A DNA stretch of 37,289 nt from Candidatus Saccharimonadota bacterium. Its GTDB lineage: Bacteria > Patescibacteriota > Saccharimonadia > Saccharimonadales > Saccharimonadaceae. Each line of letters opens with the position of its first letter. Position 1 is the stretch's first letter. The translations under genes and the position numbers were made by a program. The stretch spans positions 1-37,289 of the forward strand of contig JAFRBR010000010.1 in assembly GCA_017404795.1 (NCBI GenBank). Reading direction: 5' to 3'. Positions 18,110 through 25,615 of the stretch are shown here, piece after piece. The notes beneath the pieces are model-generated. The model had not been told where the DNA came from, did not search any database, and saw only the letters and a list, made by a program, of their open reading frames with translations.

Positions 18110-21085
18110 GTGAATGGAGTTTATTTCAGGAGATGTAAAAAAACCTTTACCGTTTTGGAGCAAATAATATTTGTGACAGCAGTTTTAGTTTTGATGCTGA
18201 TATTAAAGCTGGACGGGTCGGTTTTTGCTACCATTGACCCCAGTAGTTACACAGCAACATTAAGTATACAAAACCAATCGAGCGCGATTAGCCTTACCCC
18301 CACTGACTGGGGTCAAGATATATACGTCAGCACAATGCGGACCCTGACAGTCACTTCTACTGGACTATCAGAATATGAGATTTTTGCGAACATTCCATCT
18401 AGTGACGCTAATAACGGGAGCTTAATTCTAATTGGGGGCTCTTCGTCTAGCCCCGAAATTGACCAAGTCAACGCCAAGCCGAGCACTGCGGCCACTTTAA
18501 GTACCGATACTTGGGGATTTGGTATTCCGAGCGGGACAACTGGCCTGCCGACTAACACTTTCAGTAATTCATACACTTCCGGGACACCATCTACCAGTAG
18601 CACATATTCTAGCTACGAGATTGGGCCTGACTATACTTTGCTAAGAACAGTGGCTAATGCAACTGGCAGTGATAGTTTTGATCTCTATTATGGAGCGCGC
18701 TTGGGCTCTGATGTATTAACCAACCCCGGGACTTACCAAACTAATATCGAATATCACGTAGTGGCTAACGCTAGTGATGTCCCGGGCGGGGAGGCGACCA
18801 TCTCGCCTACTTCTGGCCCGAAAACTGGCAGCCAGACAGTGACCATCACTACTTCCTTAATGGCGGATTTTGTGCCACCTGATATCAGTGTCACGATTGG
18901 TGGAAACACTTGTGTCTCGCCATCTGGGAGTGTCAGCACGGGCGTATTGGTGATTACTTGCACCACACCGGTACATCTACCAGGTGCGACAAATGTGGTC
19001 GTGAGTGTTGGCTCTCTCGGCTGGAGTTATACAATTCCAAACGGATACACTTATCTCGAGACTGGGACAGTTGAGCTCACTAGTATTTCATATGTTTCTG
19101 GTACCAACGTTAGCGGCACGCCAAACCCTTCGATTACTAACGGTACTGATATTGATTTTGATTTGACATTTATAGGCGGTCAAGATAATACTACTACTCT
19201 CCAAGCAATTTATCGTCTAACATTGTCAAATACTACTTCGAGCGATTATATTTTCACGGCACCAGCCTCTAATCTCACCATTAGGATATCGCCGACAGAG
19301 GTGAGAGATATTACTTATGAACTCAGTGGGATTTCAGTGGGTGACGTGGTACCGGCTGAATCTTCAGTTTCGTTTAATATTATTTTGAATGCCGATTATG
19401 TTTCGGGTGAACACGGAACCGAGGGTGGGATGGGAGTTGATCCAGTCGAAGAAGACAACAGTCTAACTGGCAGTATTTATGGTAGCAATACTGGCGACTT
19501 ATCGGGTAGCAATACGCTCACTTCGTTCCAAATCAGCGTCCAAAACACTTTCCCGGAAAGTAAAAGTTTCACTATTGACTCCTTAAATTCTGATTTTGAA
19601 ATTGTGGACTCAAGTGGTAATGCACTTGGGGCGCAAACCATCGCTGCAAGCACTACTGGTACCTATACATTTTACATGAAAAAAGTTAGCGGAGCTGCTT
19701 TTGCATCAACGACAACTCCAGCCGGAATCATTATTTCTTATGACAGTGCTTATGTCAATGTCGGCGAAGTAAAAATCACCGTGGATAGAGATGCCTCATA
19801 CGTCGATAATCAAGCCCCGACGATTAGTGGAGTAACAGTGACCAGAGATTCTGGTGTTGATGGGCAGGCAACGGTAAGTTGGGTAGGTTCAGATAACGTT
19901 GGCGTAGCAAGTTACAGTATTTATAAATGTCAAACTACTTGTGATAGCCCGATAACTGGAATTAGCGGTCTGGACAGTTCTTATACCTTTAGTGGTCTAT
20001 CTGATGGTACTTACCACTTTATTGTAGTAGGCTTTGATGACGAAGGCAACACTGCGACCCAAAACGAAATAAATGGTGCCAATACCGACCCCGGTCATGC
20101 TTCGAGCTCGGGTGACGTAGCACTAAGTTGGGAATATTCAATCACCGGTAACATTACAAACGGTAGTTTGACTAATAATAGTGGAAATACAGTAAGAGCA
20201 GGTGGCACCTACCGAGGAACTATTTCGCCAAATGAAAATTATAACACCCCTTCAAGCAAGAGTGATGTGACCGTGAAAATCAACGGACAAACTACCACCA
20301 ACTTTACTTATAGTGGCGGAGTAGTGGAAATCAGTGGGGTAACCGGCAATATCGAAATTACTGCAACTTGTCCTTCTGGCGGATGCTTGATTGAGGGAAC
20401 GATGATTGCAGTATTAGATGAAAACGGTAGGCGTGCCACCAAGCCGATTGAGGATATTACTTACAGCGATATACTGGTAGTTTGGAATCACGAAACTGGC
20501 ACAATTGGCTATGTCCATCCAGCTAGGATTGAAAAAACAAACGTCATGCCTAGCTATCAACTAACTACCTTTAGCGATGGTTCAACATTAGGCACTACCA
20601 GCTGGCATGGGATATTTGATGTTGATGCTAATAAGTTTGTATCGGTGGATGATTTTGATAGCTTTGGAATCGGGACTAGGGTATATAAAGTAGTTAATGA
20701 CCAGTTAACTCCGGTGACCGTAACTAATATCGAAAGAGTTGAGCAAGAAGTGAATGTTTACTACGTCACATCAAGCACCTATTATAATATTATCTCCGAT
20801 GAATTCTTGACCACTAACGGCTATGTGATTACGTCTAATTTCTACGGATTTGAAGGCAATGTCCAGTGGCCAGCGGCTCGTGCCGAGTTTATCTCCGACC
20901 CGAATAACCTCTATACCTATCTTGACTTCGCAGATATCGGTATCTCGCAAAGATTATTCAATGATCTACGCCTCGGCGAAGCTAAATACCTAGATATCCA
21001 TTATGGGATTACCCTCCAAATGTTTAAGGACTATCTAGTGTCCAACCGAGTAGTCGAAGATATGGTTCCATACGATGATGAGTAA
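18110..21085 (+). CDS. Large secreted surface protein with IPT/TIG, Ig-like and C-terminal Hint (autoprocessing) domains
   Basis: About 991 aa. The basic N terminus (RRCKK) and hydrophobic segment (IIFVTAVLVLMLIL) form a signal peptide. A Ser/Thr-rich body follows, then an IPT/TIG-like repeat (starting TISPTSGPKTGSQTVTI), beta domains with periodic strands, and a fibronectin-III-like unit (SYSIYKCQTTCDSP...FIVVGFDDEGN). A Hint domain then begins at the Cys of GGCLIEGTMIAVLDENG. Its second block contains TTSWHG and the third YNIISDEFLTTNGYVIT. About 80 more residues follow. Hint domains make an N-to-S shift and can cleave the chain or attach it to another nucleophile, as in Hedgehog and bacterial toxins. 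The GTG start lies only 3 nt from the -10 box and is uncertain. No close homolog recognised. Confidence 0.8.
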   Translation: MNGVYFRRCKKTFTVLEQIIFVTAVLVLMLILKLDGSVFATIDPSSYTATLSIQNQSSAISLTPTDWGQDIYVSTMRTLTVTSTGLSEYEIFANIPSSDANNGSLILIGGSSSSPEIDQVNAKPSTAATLSTDTWGFGIPSGTTGLPTNTFSNSYTSGTPSTSSTYSSYEIGPDYTLLRTVANATGSDSFDLYYGARLGSDVLTNPGTYQTNIEYHVVANASDVPGGEATISPTSGPKTGSQTVTITTSLMADFVPPDISVTIGGNTCVSPSGSVSTGVLVITCTTPVHLPGATNVVVSVGSLGWSYTIPNGYTYLETGTVELTSISYVSGTNVSGTPNPSITNGTDIDFDLTFIGGQDNTTTLQAIYRLTLSNTTSSDYIFTAPASNLTIRISPTEVRDITYELSGISVGDVVPAESSVSFNIILNADYVSGEHGTEGGMGVDPVEEDNSLTGSIYGSNTGDLSGSNTLTSFQISVQNTFPESKSFTIDSLNSDFEIVDSSGNALGAQTIAASTTGTYTFYMKKVSGAAFASTTTPAGIIISYDSAYVNVGEVKITVDRDASYVDNQAPTISGVTVTRDSGVDGQATVSWVGSDNVGVASYSIYKCQTTCDSPITGISGLDSSYTFSGLSDGTYHFIVVGFDDEGNTATQNEINGANTDPGHASSSGDVALSWEYSITGNITNGSLTNNSGNTVRAGGTYRGTISPNENYNTPSSKSDVTVKINGQTTTNFTYSGGVVEISGVTGNIEITATCPSGGCLIEGTMIAVLDENGRRATKPIEDITYSDILVVWNHETGTIGYVHPARIEKTNVMPSYQLTTFSDGSTLGTTSWHGIFDVDANKFVSVDDFDSFGIGTRVYKVVNDQLTPVTVTNIERVEQEVNVYYVTSSTYYNIISDEFLTTNGYVITSNFYGFEGNVQWPAARAEFISDPNNLYTYLDFADIGISQRLFNDLRLGEAKYLDIHYGITLQMFKDYLVSNRVVEDMVPYDDE

Positions 21086-21091
21086 ATGTAG

Positions 21092-21097
21092 TATAAT
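21092..21097 (+). promoter_or_regulatory. -10 box of tatD (leaderless)
   Basis: TATAAT ends 6 nt before ATG 21104. Confidence 0.6.
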
Positions 21098-21103
21098 TGG
21101 GGC

Positions 21104-21880
21104 ATGTCGTATTTGATTGATTCACATTGTCATTTGCATGACCGAGAGTTCTTCACCTCTGAGCAAGCGGAAAAAATGCTTGCTCGCGCGCATGAAAATG
21201 GTGTCGAAAAAATCATTTGTATTGGGACATCGCATGAGGATTCTTTGGCCGCTTGCGAGTTTGCAAGTGCTCATCGAAATACATATTGGACTTATGGGAT
21301 ACATCCCGAAAATGCTGGGCGAGTCCTGGCTGAACCTATTTTTTCTTCGGCTACCCCCGCCGAGCCTGTGGCTATTGGGGAGGTGGGGTTGGATTATCAT
21401 TATGAGGGGTATGATCGGGGGGCGCAGATACGGTTGCTTGAGGAGATGTTGCAACTAGCGATGGATAATGATTTGCCGGTTTCGTTTCATGTACGAGAGG
21501 CGTTTTTTGATTTCTTTCCGGTGGTGGCGAATTTCCCAGAGGTGAAGGGAGTGGTGCATTCGTTTACAGATAATAAGGGGGTGCTGAAGCGGATTTTGAA
21601 TGAAACGGAGTTTTATATAGGGGTGAACGGCCTGGCGACCTATTCAACTTTGCCCTTGCCACCGCTGGAGCGGATTTTGCTTGAAACCGACGCTCCCTTC
21701 TTGACACCAAAGCCGTTCCGTGGTATAATTAACGAACCGGCCTATATTCGCAATATTGCCGAGTGGCTAAGCGACAAATTAGGCCTAGAAGCCAAAATTA
21801 TAGAACGGGAGACTACTAAAAATGTCGAAAAATTATTCCACCTTTCAGATACCGTCTTTTGCGCGAACGACAGCGTATAA
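21104..21880 (+). CDS. TatD family metal-dependent hydrolase/DNase
   Basis: The 258-aa amidohydrolase-fold protein has metal ligands in SHCHLHD, the Glu in AIGEVGLDYHYEG, His in VSFHVREAF, His in VVHSFTD, and Asp in LLETDAPFLTPKP. This matches TatD/YcfH nucleases. The segment before AIGEVGLDY (LAEPIFSSATPAEPV) is shorter than usual and is encoded by a tract similar to part of the alaS palindromic element. The 3' end overlaps a 49-aa ORF by 59 nt, suggesting an operon with the next two small genes. Confidence 0.92.
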   Translation: MSYLIDSHCHLHDREFFTSEQAEKMLARAHENGVEKIICIGTSHEDSLAACEFASAHRNTYWTYGIHPENAGRVLAEPIFSSATPAEPVAIGEVGLDYHYEGYDRGAQIRLLEEMLQLAMDNDLPVSFHVREAFFDFFPVVANFPEVKGVVHSFTDNKGVLKRILNETEFYIGVNGLATYSTLPLPPLERILLETDAPFLTPKPFRGIINEPAYIRNIAEWLSDKLGLEAKIIERETTKNVEKLFHLSDTVFCANDSV

Positions 21881-21971
21881 TTTTGAAGCGACACCTGAAA
21901 CTTTTGACATCTACCAAGAACTTAGTCAAATCGCAGAGGAGATTGAGAAATGTCGAGCCGAAAACTCCTAA
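21822..21971 (+). CDS. Possible 49-aa small protein overlapping tatD and the next gene
   Basis: ATG at 21822 opens a 49-codon frame (MSKNYSTFQIPSFARTTAYN...ending AEEIEKCRAENS). It overlaps the tatD end by 59 nt and the start of the next gene by 22 nt. Without it the gap between tatD and the gene at 21950 would be 69 nt, and the overlaps fit the coupled arrangement common here. The C-terminal half looks like an amphipathic helix. No family recognised. Chance cannot be excluded for a frame this short. Confidence 0.5.
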   Translation: MSKNYSTFQIPSFARTTAYNFEATPETFDIYQELSQIAEEIEKCRAENS

Positions 21972-22336
21972 AAAACCCCTTCATAGGGCTGAAAAAAGCC
22001 ATGCTGTCCTCGCCAGTTTATACCAATAAACTGAGCTACGACGACTTAATCAACGCCGAATCAGCGCTAGGACGGACGTTGTTTGGACCGATTCCGGCGG
22101 GGCATAAACGAGAGTTTTTTGCGGCTAAGAAAAATGTCTGGATTTGGTACGAAAGCTGGACGGATGCCGCTGGGGCTGTGCAAGACATGATCGTGCGCTA
22201 TGAGGTGCGACCAACAGGGGTGTATAAGAGAGCCGGTAAGGGCAGTTATCAGAGAATTGAGGGGGAGGAATTGAATAATTTTCGACGGGCAGCGCATTCG
22301 TATTTGACGCTTGTCAAAACAAAACTCTATTGCTAA
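21950..22336 (+). CDS. Hypothetical protein, 128 aa
   Basis: Not recognised. The protein is basic and Trp/Tyr-rich in its centre (KKNVWIWYESW, then MIVRYEVRPTGVYKRAGKGSYQRI), with no signal peptide or membrane segment. A globular beta-rich fold is likely. It may be translated by coupling from the 49-aa frame, whose last 22 nt overlap its start; GAGGAGATT lies just upstream. Confidence 0.75.
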   Translation: MSSRKLLKNPFIGLKKAMLSSPVYTNKLSYDDLINAESALGRTLFGPIPAGHKREFFAAKKNVWIWYESWTDAAGAVQDMIVRYEVRPTGVYKRAGKGSYQRIEGEELNNFRRAAHSYLTLVKTKLYC

Positions 22337-22339
22337 AAT
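22331..22339 (+). promoter_or_regulatory. Promoter of the gene at 22346 (leaderless)
   Basis: An extended -10 TGCTAAAAT ends 6 nt before ATG 22346. A -35-like TTGTCA (22312-22317) lies 16 nt upstream of the hexamer, inside the preceding gene's last codons. Confidence 0.55.
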
Positions 22340-22345
22340 AGAGTT

Positions 22346-22774
22346 ATGGATAATTTAGCAGCTACACCCAAGAAAAAAACCAAAAACCCAGAGAAGAAAA
22401 AGAAAATCATCTCTATTGTGGTGCTAGTAATAGGATTAATTGTGCTGGCGGTAGGGGTGGCAATGCTAGTGATTAATTCGATCAAAATGAGTAGGGCGGC
22501 CGATGGGGATTATCTGGTATCGGCGGGGGAGTGGGTGCTAGAAGGAGAAGAAGGGGTGATTTGGGATTTTACTGAGATAGGCAAGGGTGAATTGACCACT
22601 AATGACCATTTGAATGATTATGATTTTATCTGGGCGATTGAGGATGGGAAGCTTCTGATGGAGACGAATTGGCTGTATGAGTTAGAAAATGAATATGAAT
22701 ATTCTCTAGACCAGGGGGCGGGAGTGTTGACTTTGACGGCGGATGACGTCACTTATCAGTTTACGGCACAGTAA
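22346..22774 (+). CDS. Hypothetical single-pass membrane protein, 142 aa
   Basis: A Lys-rich cytoplasmic N terminus (about 1-24, KKKTKNPEKKKK) precedes one membrane helix (about 25-47). An acidic external domain (about 50-142) follows, with Trp, Glu and beta-strand-like segments ending in LTLTADDVTYQFTAQ. The strand pattern suggests a small lipocalin-like or META-type barrel, but this is only a guess. Encoded just upstream of the cysteine desulfurase, which has its own promoter. Confidence 0.75.
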   Translation: MDNLAATPKKKTKNPEKKKKIISIVVLVIGLIVLAVGVAMLVINSIKMSRAADGDYLVSAGEWVLEGEEGVIWDFTEIGKGELTTNDHLNDYDFIWAIEDGKLLMETNWLYELENEYEYSLDQGAGVLTLTADDVTYQFTAQ

Positions 22775-22779
22775 AAATA

Positions 22780-22788
22780 TGTTATAAT
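22780..22788 (+). promoter_or_regulatory. Promoter of the cysteine desulfurase-mnmA operon (leaderless)
   Basis: TGTTATAAT ends 7 nt before ATG 22796. It lies directly after the stop codon of the preceding gene. Confidence 0.65.
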
Positions 22789-22795
22789 ATGGGCT

Positions 22796-23944
22796 ATGAT
22801 TTATTTGGACTTTGCGGCGGCGACGCCAGTCAACGATAAAGCCTTAAAAGCGATGGGGCCGTATTTTGCTGAAGAGTTTTTTAATCCGTCGAGTCCGTAT
22901 TTGCCGGCTAAAAAAGTGGCGGCTGAGTATGAGTCAGCTAAGGCTGTGATTGCTCGCGCTATCGGTGCCAAGGCGACCGACCTCGTCATCACTGCCGGAG
23001 CGACTGAGGCGAATAATTTGGCGTTTACAGCTTTAAGTTTAGGGGAGGCTGAGCCTACTTTTAAAATTCTATATCTGGAGACGGAACATGATTCGGTTCG
23101 TAGGGTCGCTGAGCAGTGTGGCGGGGTGGCGATTCAGGTGCTGCCGAGTGGGTTGATTGATCTTGAGGATTTGAAGGGTAAAATTACAGATGGGACGGAG
23201 CTGATTTCGGTGTCACTAGTCAATAATGAGCTAGGGACGATTCAGCCGCTGGCGGAGGTGGCGAAGATTGTGCGCGAGATAAGGTTGGACCGGATGCGGA
23301 GAGGTGTAAAACGACAGTTATTATTACATTCGGATGCTTCGCAGGCGCTGAATTTGCTGGATGTGAACGTGGCGCGGTTAGGGGTAGATTTGATGACTTT
23401 GAATTCGGCGAAAATTTATGGCCCGAAGGGGGTGGGGGCGTTATATGTGTCGCATGAGGCCAAGTTGCGACCTCTAGTGGCTGGGGGTGGGCAAGAACAG
23501 GGGCTGCGCTCTGGGACGGAAAATGTACCTGGGGTGATTGGGTTTGCGACGGTCGTAGCCGAAGCCAAGAAACACGTCAAGAATAATCGAGCCAAATATC
23601 GCGAATTAAGGCGGATTTTATTAGATGAATTACAGGGGTATGAGCTGATTAATAAAAAGCATACGCTTGACAATTTTGTAATTTTGTGCTATAATGGATT
23701 GGATGCGGAACGATTAGTGTTTCTTCTTGAAGACAAGGGGGTATATGTGGCAACAGGGGCGGCGTGTGCGGCTTCTAAAGGGGTGCGGTCACATGTGTTA
23801 AAAGCAATTGGGCTGTCTGATTCTGAAATTGCTGGGTCTCTGAGACTGTCTCTGGGCGAACTGAATGATGCCGAGCAAATGCATGAAGCTGCGCGGATTA
23901 TCAACGAAGTGGTTTTGGCAGAAAGGGCTAGAATTAATGGCTAA
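22796..23944 (+). CDS. Cysteine desulfurase (IscS/NifS family)
   Basis: A PLP enzyme that takes sulfur from cysteine; here it most likely supplies MnmA, encoded by the overlapping next gene (8 nt). Seen in the 382-aa protein: DFAAATPVN, ITAGATEANNLA (cofactor phosphate site), HSDASQAL (Asp for the pyridine nitrogen), the PLP Lys in NSAKIYGPKGVG, RSGTENVPG, and catalytic-loop Cys in ATGAACAAS. The His that usually precedes the PLP lysine is Ala here. No iron-sulfur scaffold gene is nearby, so a thiouridine-dedicated role is the better inference. Confidence 0.93.
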   Translation: MIYLDFAAATPVNDKALKAMGPYFAEEFFNPSSPYLPAKKVAAEYESAKAVIARAIGAKATDLVITAGATEANNLAFTALSLGEAEPTFKILYLETEHDSVRRVAEQCGGVAIQVLPSGLIDLEDLKGKITDGTELISVSLVNNELGTIQPLAEVAKIVREIRLDRMRRGVKRQLLLHSDASQALNLLDVNVARLGVDLMTLNSAKIYGPKGVGALYVSHEAKLRPLVAGGGQEQGLRSGTENVPGVIGFATVVAEAKKHVKNNRAKYRELRRILLDELQGYELINKKHTLDNFVILCYNGLDAERLVFLLEDKGVYVATGAACAASKGVRSHVLKAIGLSDSEIAGSLRLSLGELNDAEQMHEAARIINEVVLAERARING

Positions 23945-25199
23945 AACGGTATATGTCGGGATGAGCGGGGGGGTGGATTCGAGTGTGGCGGCGATGCTTT
24001 TGGTGGAACAGGGATATAAAGTGGTGGGGGTGTATATGAAAAACTGGTCGGAAGACCTGCCTGGCATGAAATGCCCTTGGGCGGAAGACCTCGCCGATGC
24101 CAAGCGGGTGGCGGTGAAGCTCCGGATTGATTTCGAGGTCTGGGATTTTGAAAAAGAATACCGCGAAAAGGTAGTGGAATATATGCTTTCGGAATTTAAG
24201 GCTGGCAACACACCAAATCCTGATATTATGTGTAATCAAGAGATCAAGTTTAAGTTATTTTATGAGAAAGCAATGAAACGGGGGGCTGATTTTATTGCCA
24301 CTGGACATTATGCGAGAACCGGACAATTCGAATGCGTTCTCTCGGGGACGGGTCCCTCGCGCCCGTCTTCACGGGGCTCGGGCCCTCACACCTTGGCAGC
24401 AGCCTCCGGACTGCCCCGAGAGAAGCATTCGCAATTGTCCCAAACTCGATTAATGCGAGCAGTGGACGAAAATAAGGATCAGACGTATTTTCTTTACCGA
24501 ATTTCTGAGAAAGCGCTGGCGCGGACGCTTTTTCCGATTGGGGAGATGACGAAACCGGAGGTGAAGAAGTTGGCGGAGAAACATGGGCTACATAACGCTT
24601 ACAAGAAAGAGTCGATGGGGGTGTGCTTTGTGGGAGAGGTGGGGATGAAGGATTTTTTGAAAAAATATATTGATGTTCAGCCCGGGGAGATTCGGGAGAT
24701 TGAGAGTGAAAATGTTTTGGGGTATCATGAAGGGGCGGTGTTTTATACGATTGGGCAGAGGCATGGGTTGTATCTTAGTGGTGAAAAGGGTGCTGTGAAT
24801 GACGGAATGCCATATTATGTCGTTAAGAAAGACCTTAAAAACAACATTGTGTATGTATCGAAAAACCTAAATGATGAGCATCTATGGACCGATAAGCTAC
24901 AATTAAAAGATATAGTATTAAGGCAATCCGAATATATCCTCTCGGGGACGGGTCCCTCGCGCCTGTCTTCACAGGGCTCGGGCCCTCACACCTCGGCAGC
25001 AGCCTCCGGACTGCCCCGAGAGGAATATTCGCGATTGCCTTCTATCCTTGTTCGCCTGAGGCATCGGGCGCCGTTAGTTCCGGCGGAGTTTGACGGAGAG
25101 ACGCTGTATTTTGAGCATAAAATTAGGCGCCCTGCGAGTGGGCAGAGCGCGGTGATTTATGACGATGGAATCTGCCTGGGTGGCGGAATAATCATCTAG
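23937..25199 (+). CDS. mnmA: tRNA-specific 2-thiouridylase MnmA with two in-frame palindromic insertions
   Basis: MnmA adenylates and thiolates U34 of Lys, Glu and Gln tRNAs. Seen: PP-loop GMSGGVDSS (residues 8-16), catalytic Cys99 in NPDIMCNQ, ATGHYAR, KDQTYFLY, and the second catalytic Cys230 in ESMGVCFVGE. The length is 420 aa against about 360 for the family. The excess is two inserts at residues about 129-168 and 329-368. Each comes from a 120-bp palindromic element (24321-24440 and 24921-25040), and both are read in the same frame to give [15 protein letters not shown]-like peptides. All catalytic motifs survive. The ATG at 23937 overlaps the desulfurase; the longer frame from 23865 is rejected. 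Confidence 0.96.
   Translation: MAKTVYVGMSGGVDSSVAAMLLVEQGYKVVGVYMKNWSEDLPGMKCPWAEDLADAKRVAVKLRIDFEVWDFEKEYREKVVEYMLSEFKAGNTPNPDIMCNQEIKFKLFYEKAMKRGADFIATGHYARTGQFECVLSGTGPSRPSSRGSGPHTLAAASGLPREKHSQLSQTRLMRAVDENKDQTYFLYRISEKALARTLFPIGEMTKPEVKKLAEKHGLHNAYKKESMGVCFVGEVGMKDFLKKYIDVQPGEIREIESENVLGYHEGAVFYTIGQRHGLYLSGEKGAVNDGMPYYVVKKDLKNNIVYVSKNLNDEHLWTDKLQLKDIVLRQSEYILSGTGPSRLSSQGSGPHTSAAASGLPREEYSRLPSILVRLRHRAPLVPAEFDGETLYFEHKIRRPASGQSAVIYDDGICLGGGIII
24321..24440 (+). repeat. Family-1 palindromic element, mnmA copy A
   Basis: A 27-bp outer stem pairs 24321-24347 with 24414-24440 and has only two single-base bulges. Inside are the core hairpin (CCCGT 24362-24366 with ACGGG 24371-24375, loop CTTC), flanked by a GGGTCC/GGGCCC stem, and a second hairpin GGCAG/CTGCC (24395-24415). 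This makes a three-way-junction fold. It inserts 40 codons with no stop into a variable loop after the GHYAR motif. Confidence 0.92.
24921..25040 (+). repeat. Family-1 palindromic element, mnmA copy B
   Basis: The same length and fold as copy A, exactly 600 bp downstream. The central 66 bp differ from copy A at only 3 positions. All 16 differences over 120 bp are transitions, and 14 of them make seven base-pair-preserving double changes. The mnmA sequence between the copies is not duplicated. Confidence 0.92.
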
Positions 25200-25396
25200 G
25201 CCATCATCATTGCAGCATTAGCGCAAAGCAATACGCCGGCGATAATAGCCATGGCGGTAACGATGTAGATGTGCATCTTTTCCTGGCTGGAAACGCACTT
25301 CTTTTTGCAGGTGCGGGTGTTAGCCCGAGAGCCAGTCTTGCGCTGAGTGCTGGCCTTCTTGGTCTTGGTTGCGGTTTTCTTTTTTGCTTGTGCCAT
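25196..25396 (-). CDS. Small Lys/Thr-rich membrane protein, 66 aa
   Basis: A very basic N-terminal half (KKKTATKTKKASTQRKTGSR, residues 5-24) with two Cys (CKKKC) precedes one membrane helix (about 44-64). It could bind DNA, RNA or acidic lipids at the membrane; no family is recognised. AAGGAATT lies just before the ATG, with AT-rich -10-like sequence upstream. It overlaps the mnmA stop by 4 bp. Composition and a proper start region support it as real. Confidence 0.65.
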   Translation of the reverse strand: MAQAKKKTATKTKKASTQRKTGSRANTRTCKKKCVSSQEKMHIYIVTAMAIIAGVLLCANAAMMMA

Positions 25397-25466
25397 AATA
25401 ATTCCTTTATATTATTCTTAAGGTTATTTTAGCACACTATTTTAAAAATGCAAGCAAATTCTGATT

Positions 25467-25581
25467 AGCAATTTGTTTACTATTCCTGAGACGCCTGCGT
25501 CCGCAAAAAGTAAAAGCCTAAAGGCCTTGACTTTTTGCTGGGACTCCGGGAAACTGTCTCAGAAACAGTAAACAAATTGCT
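25467..25581. repeat. Intergenic long palindrome upstream of alaS
   Basis: A 26-bp outer stem with two mismatches pairs 25467-25492 with 25556-25581. An inner hairpin pairs 25503-25518 with 25523-25538 (GCAAAAAGT...CTTTTTGC). It ends 22 nt before the alaS -10 box. The core sequence is unlike families 1 and 2, but the architecture is the same. A regulatory role on the upstream side of alaS is possible. Confidence 0.8.
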
Positions 25582-25599
25582 TTAATAATATTTAGATAC

Positions 25600-25608
25600 C
25601 TGTTATAA
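25600..25608 (+). promoter_or_regulatory. Promoter of alaS (leaderless)
   Basis: An extended -10 TGTTATAAT ends 7 nt before ATG 25616; GAGG lies between and might act as a weak ribosome site. Confidence 0.65.
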
Positions 25609-25615
25609 TAGAGGA

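Noticed and set aside
18131-18138. ATG at 18133 after AGGAG as the start of the surface protein
   Set aside because: It is out of frame with the protein and meets TAA immediately.
24321-24440. Insertions as sequencing artefacts or introns
   Set aside because: The frame is kept with no stops, flanking family motifs are intact, and related copies occur at unlinked loci. There are no intron boundaries of group I or II type.
24321-25040. The two near-identical mnmA tracts as a CRISPR array or tandem gene duplication
   Set aside because: Only two copies 600 bp apart, the DNA between them is ordinary mnmA coding sequence, and each copy is itself a palindrome with different outer arms.
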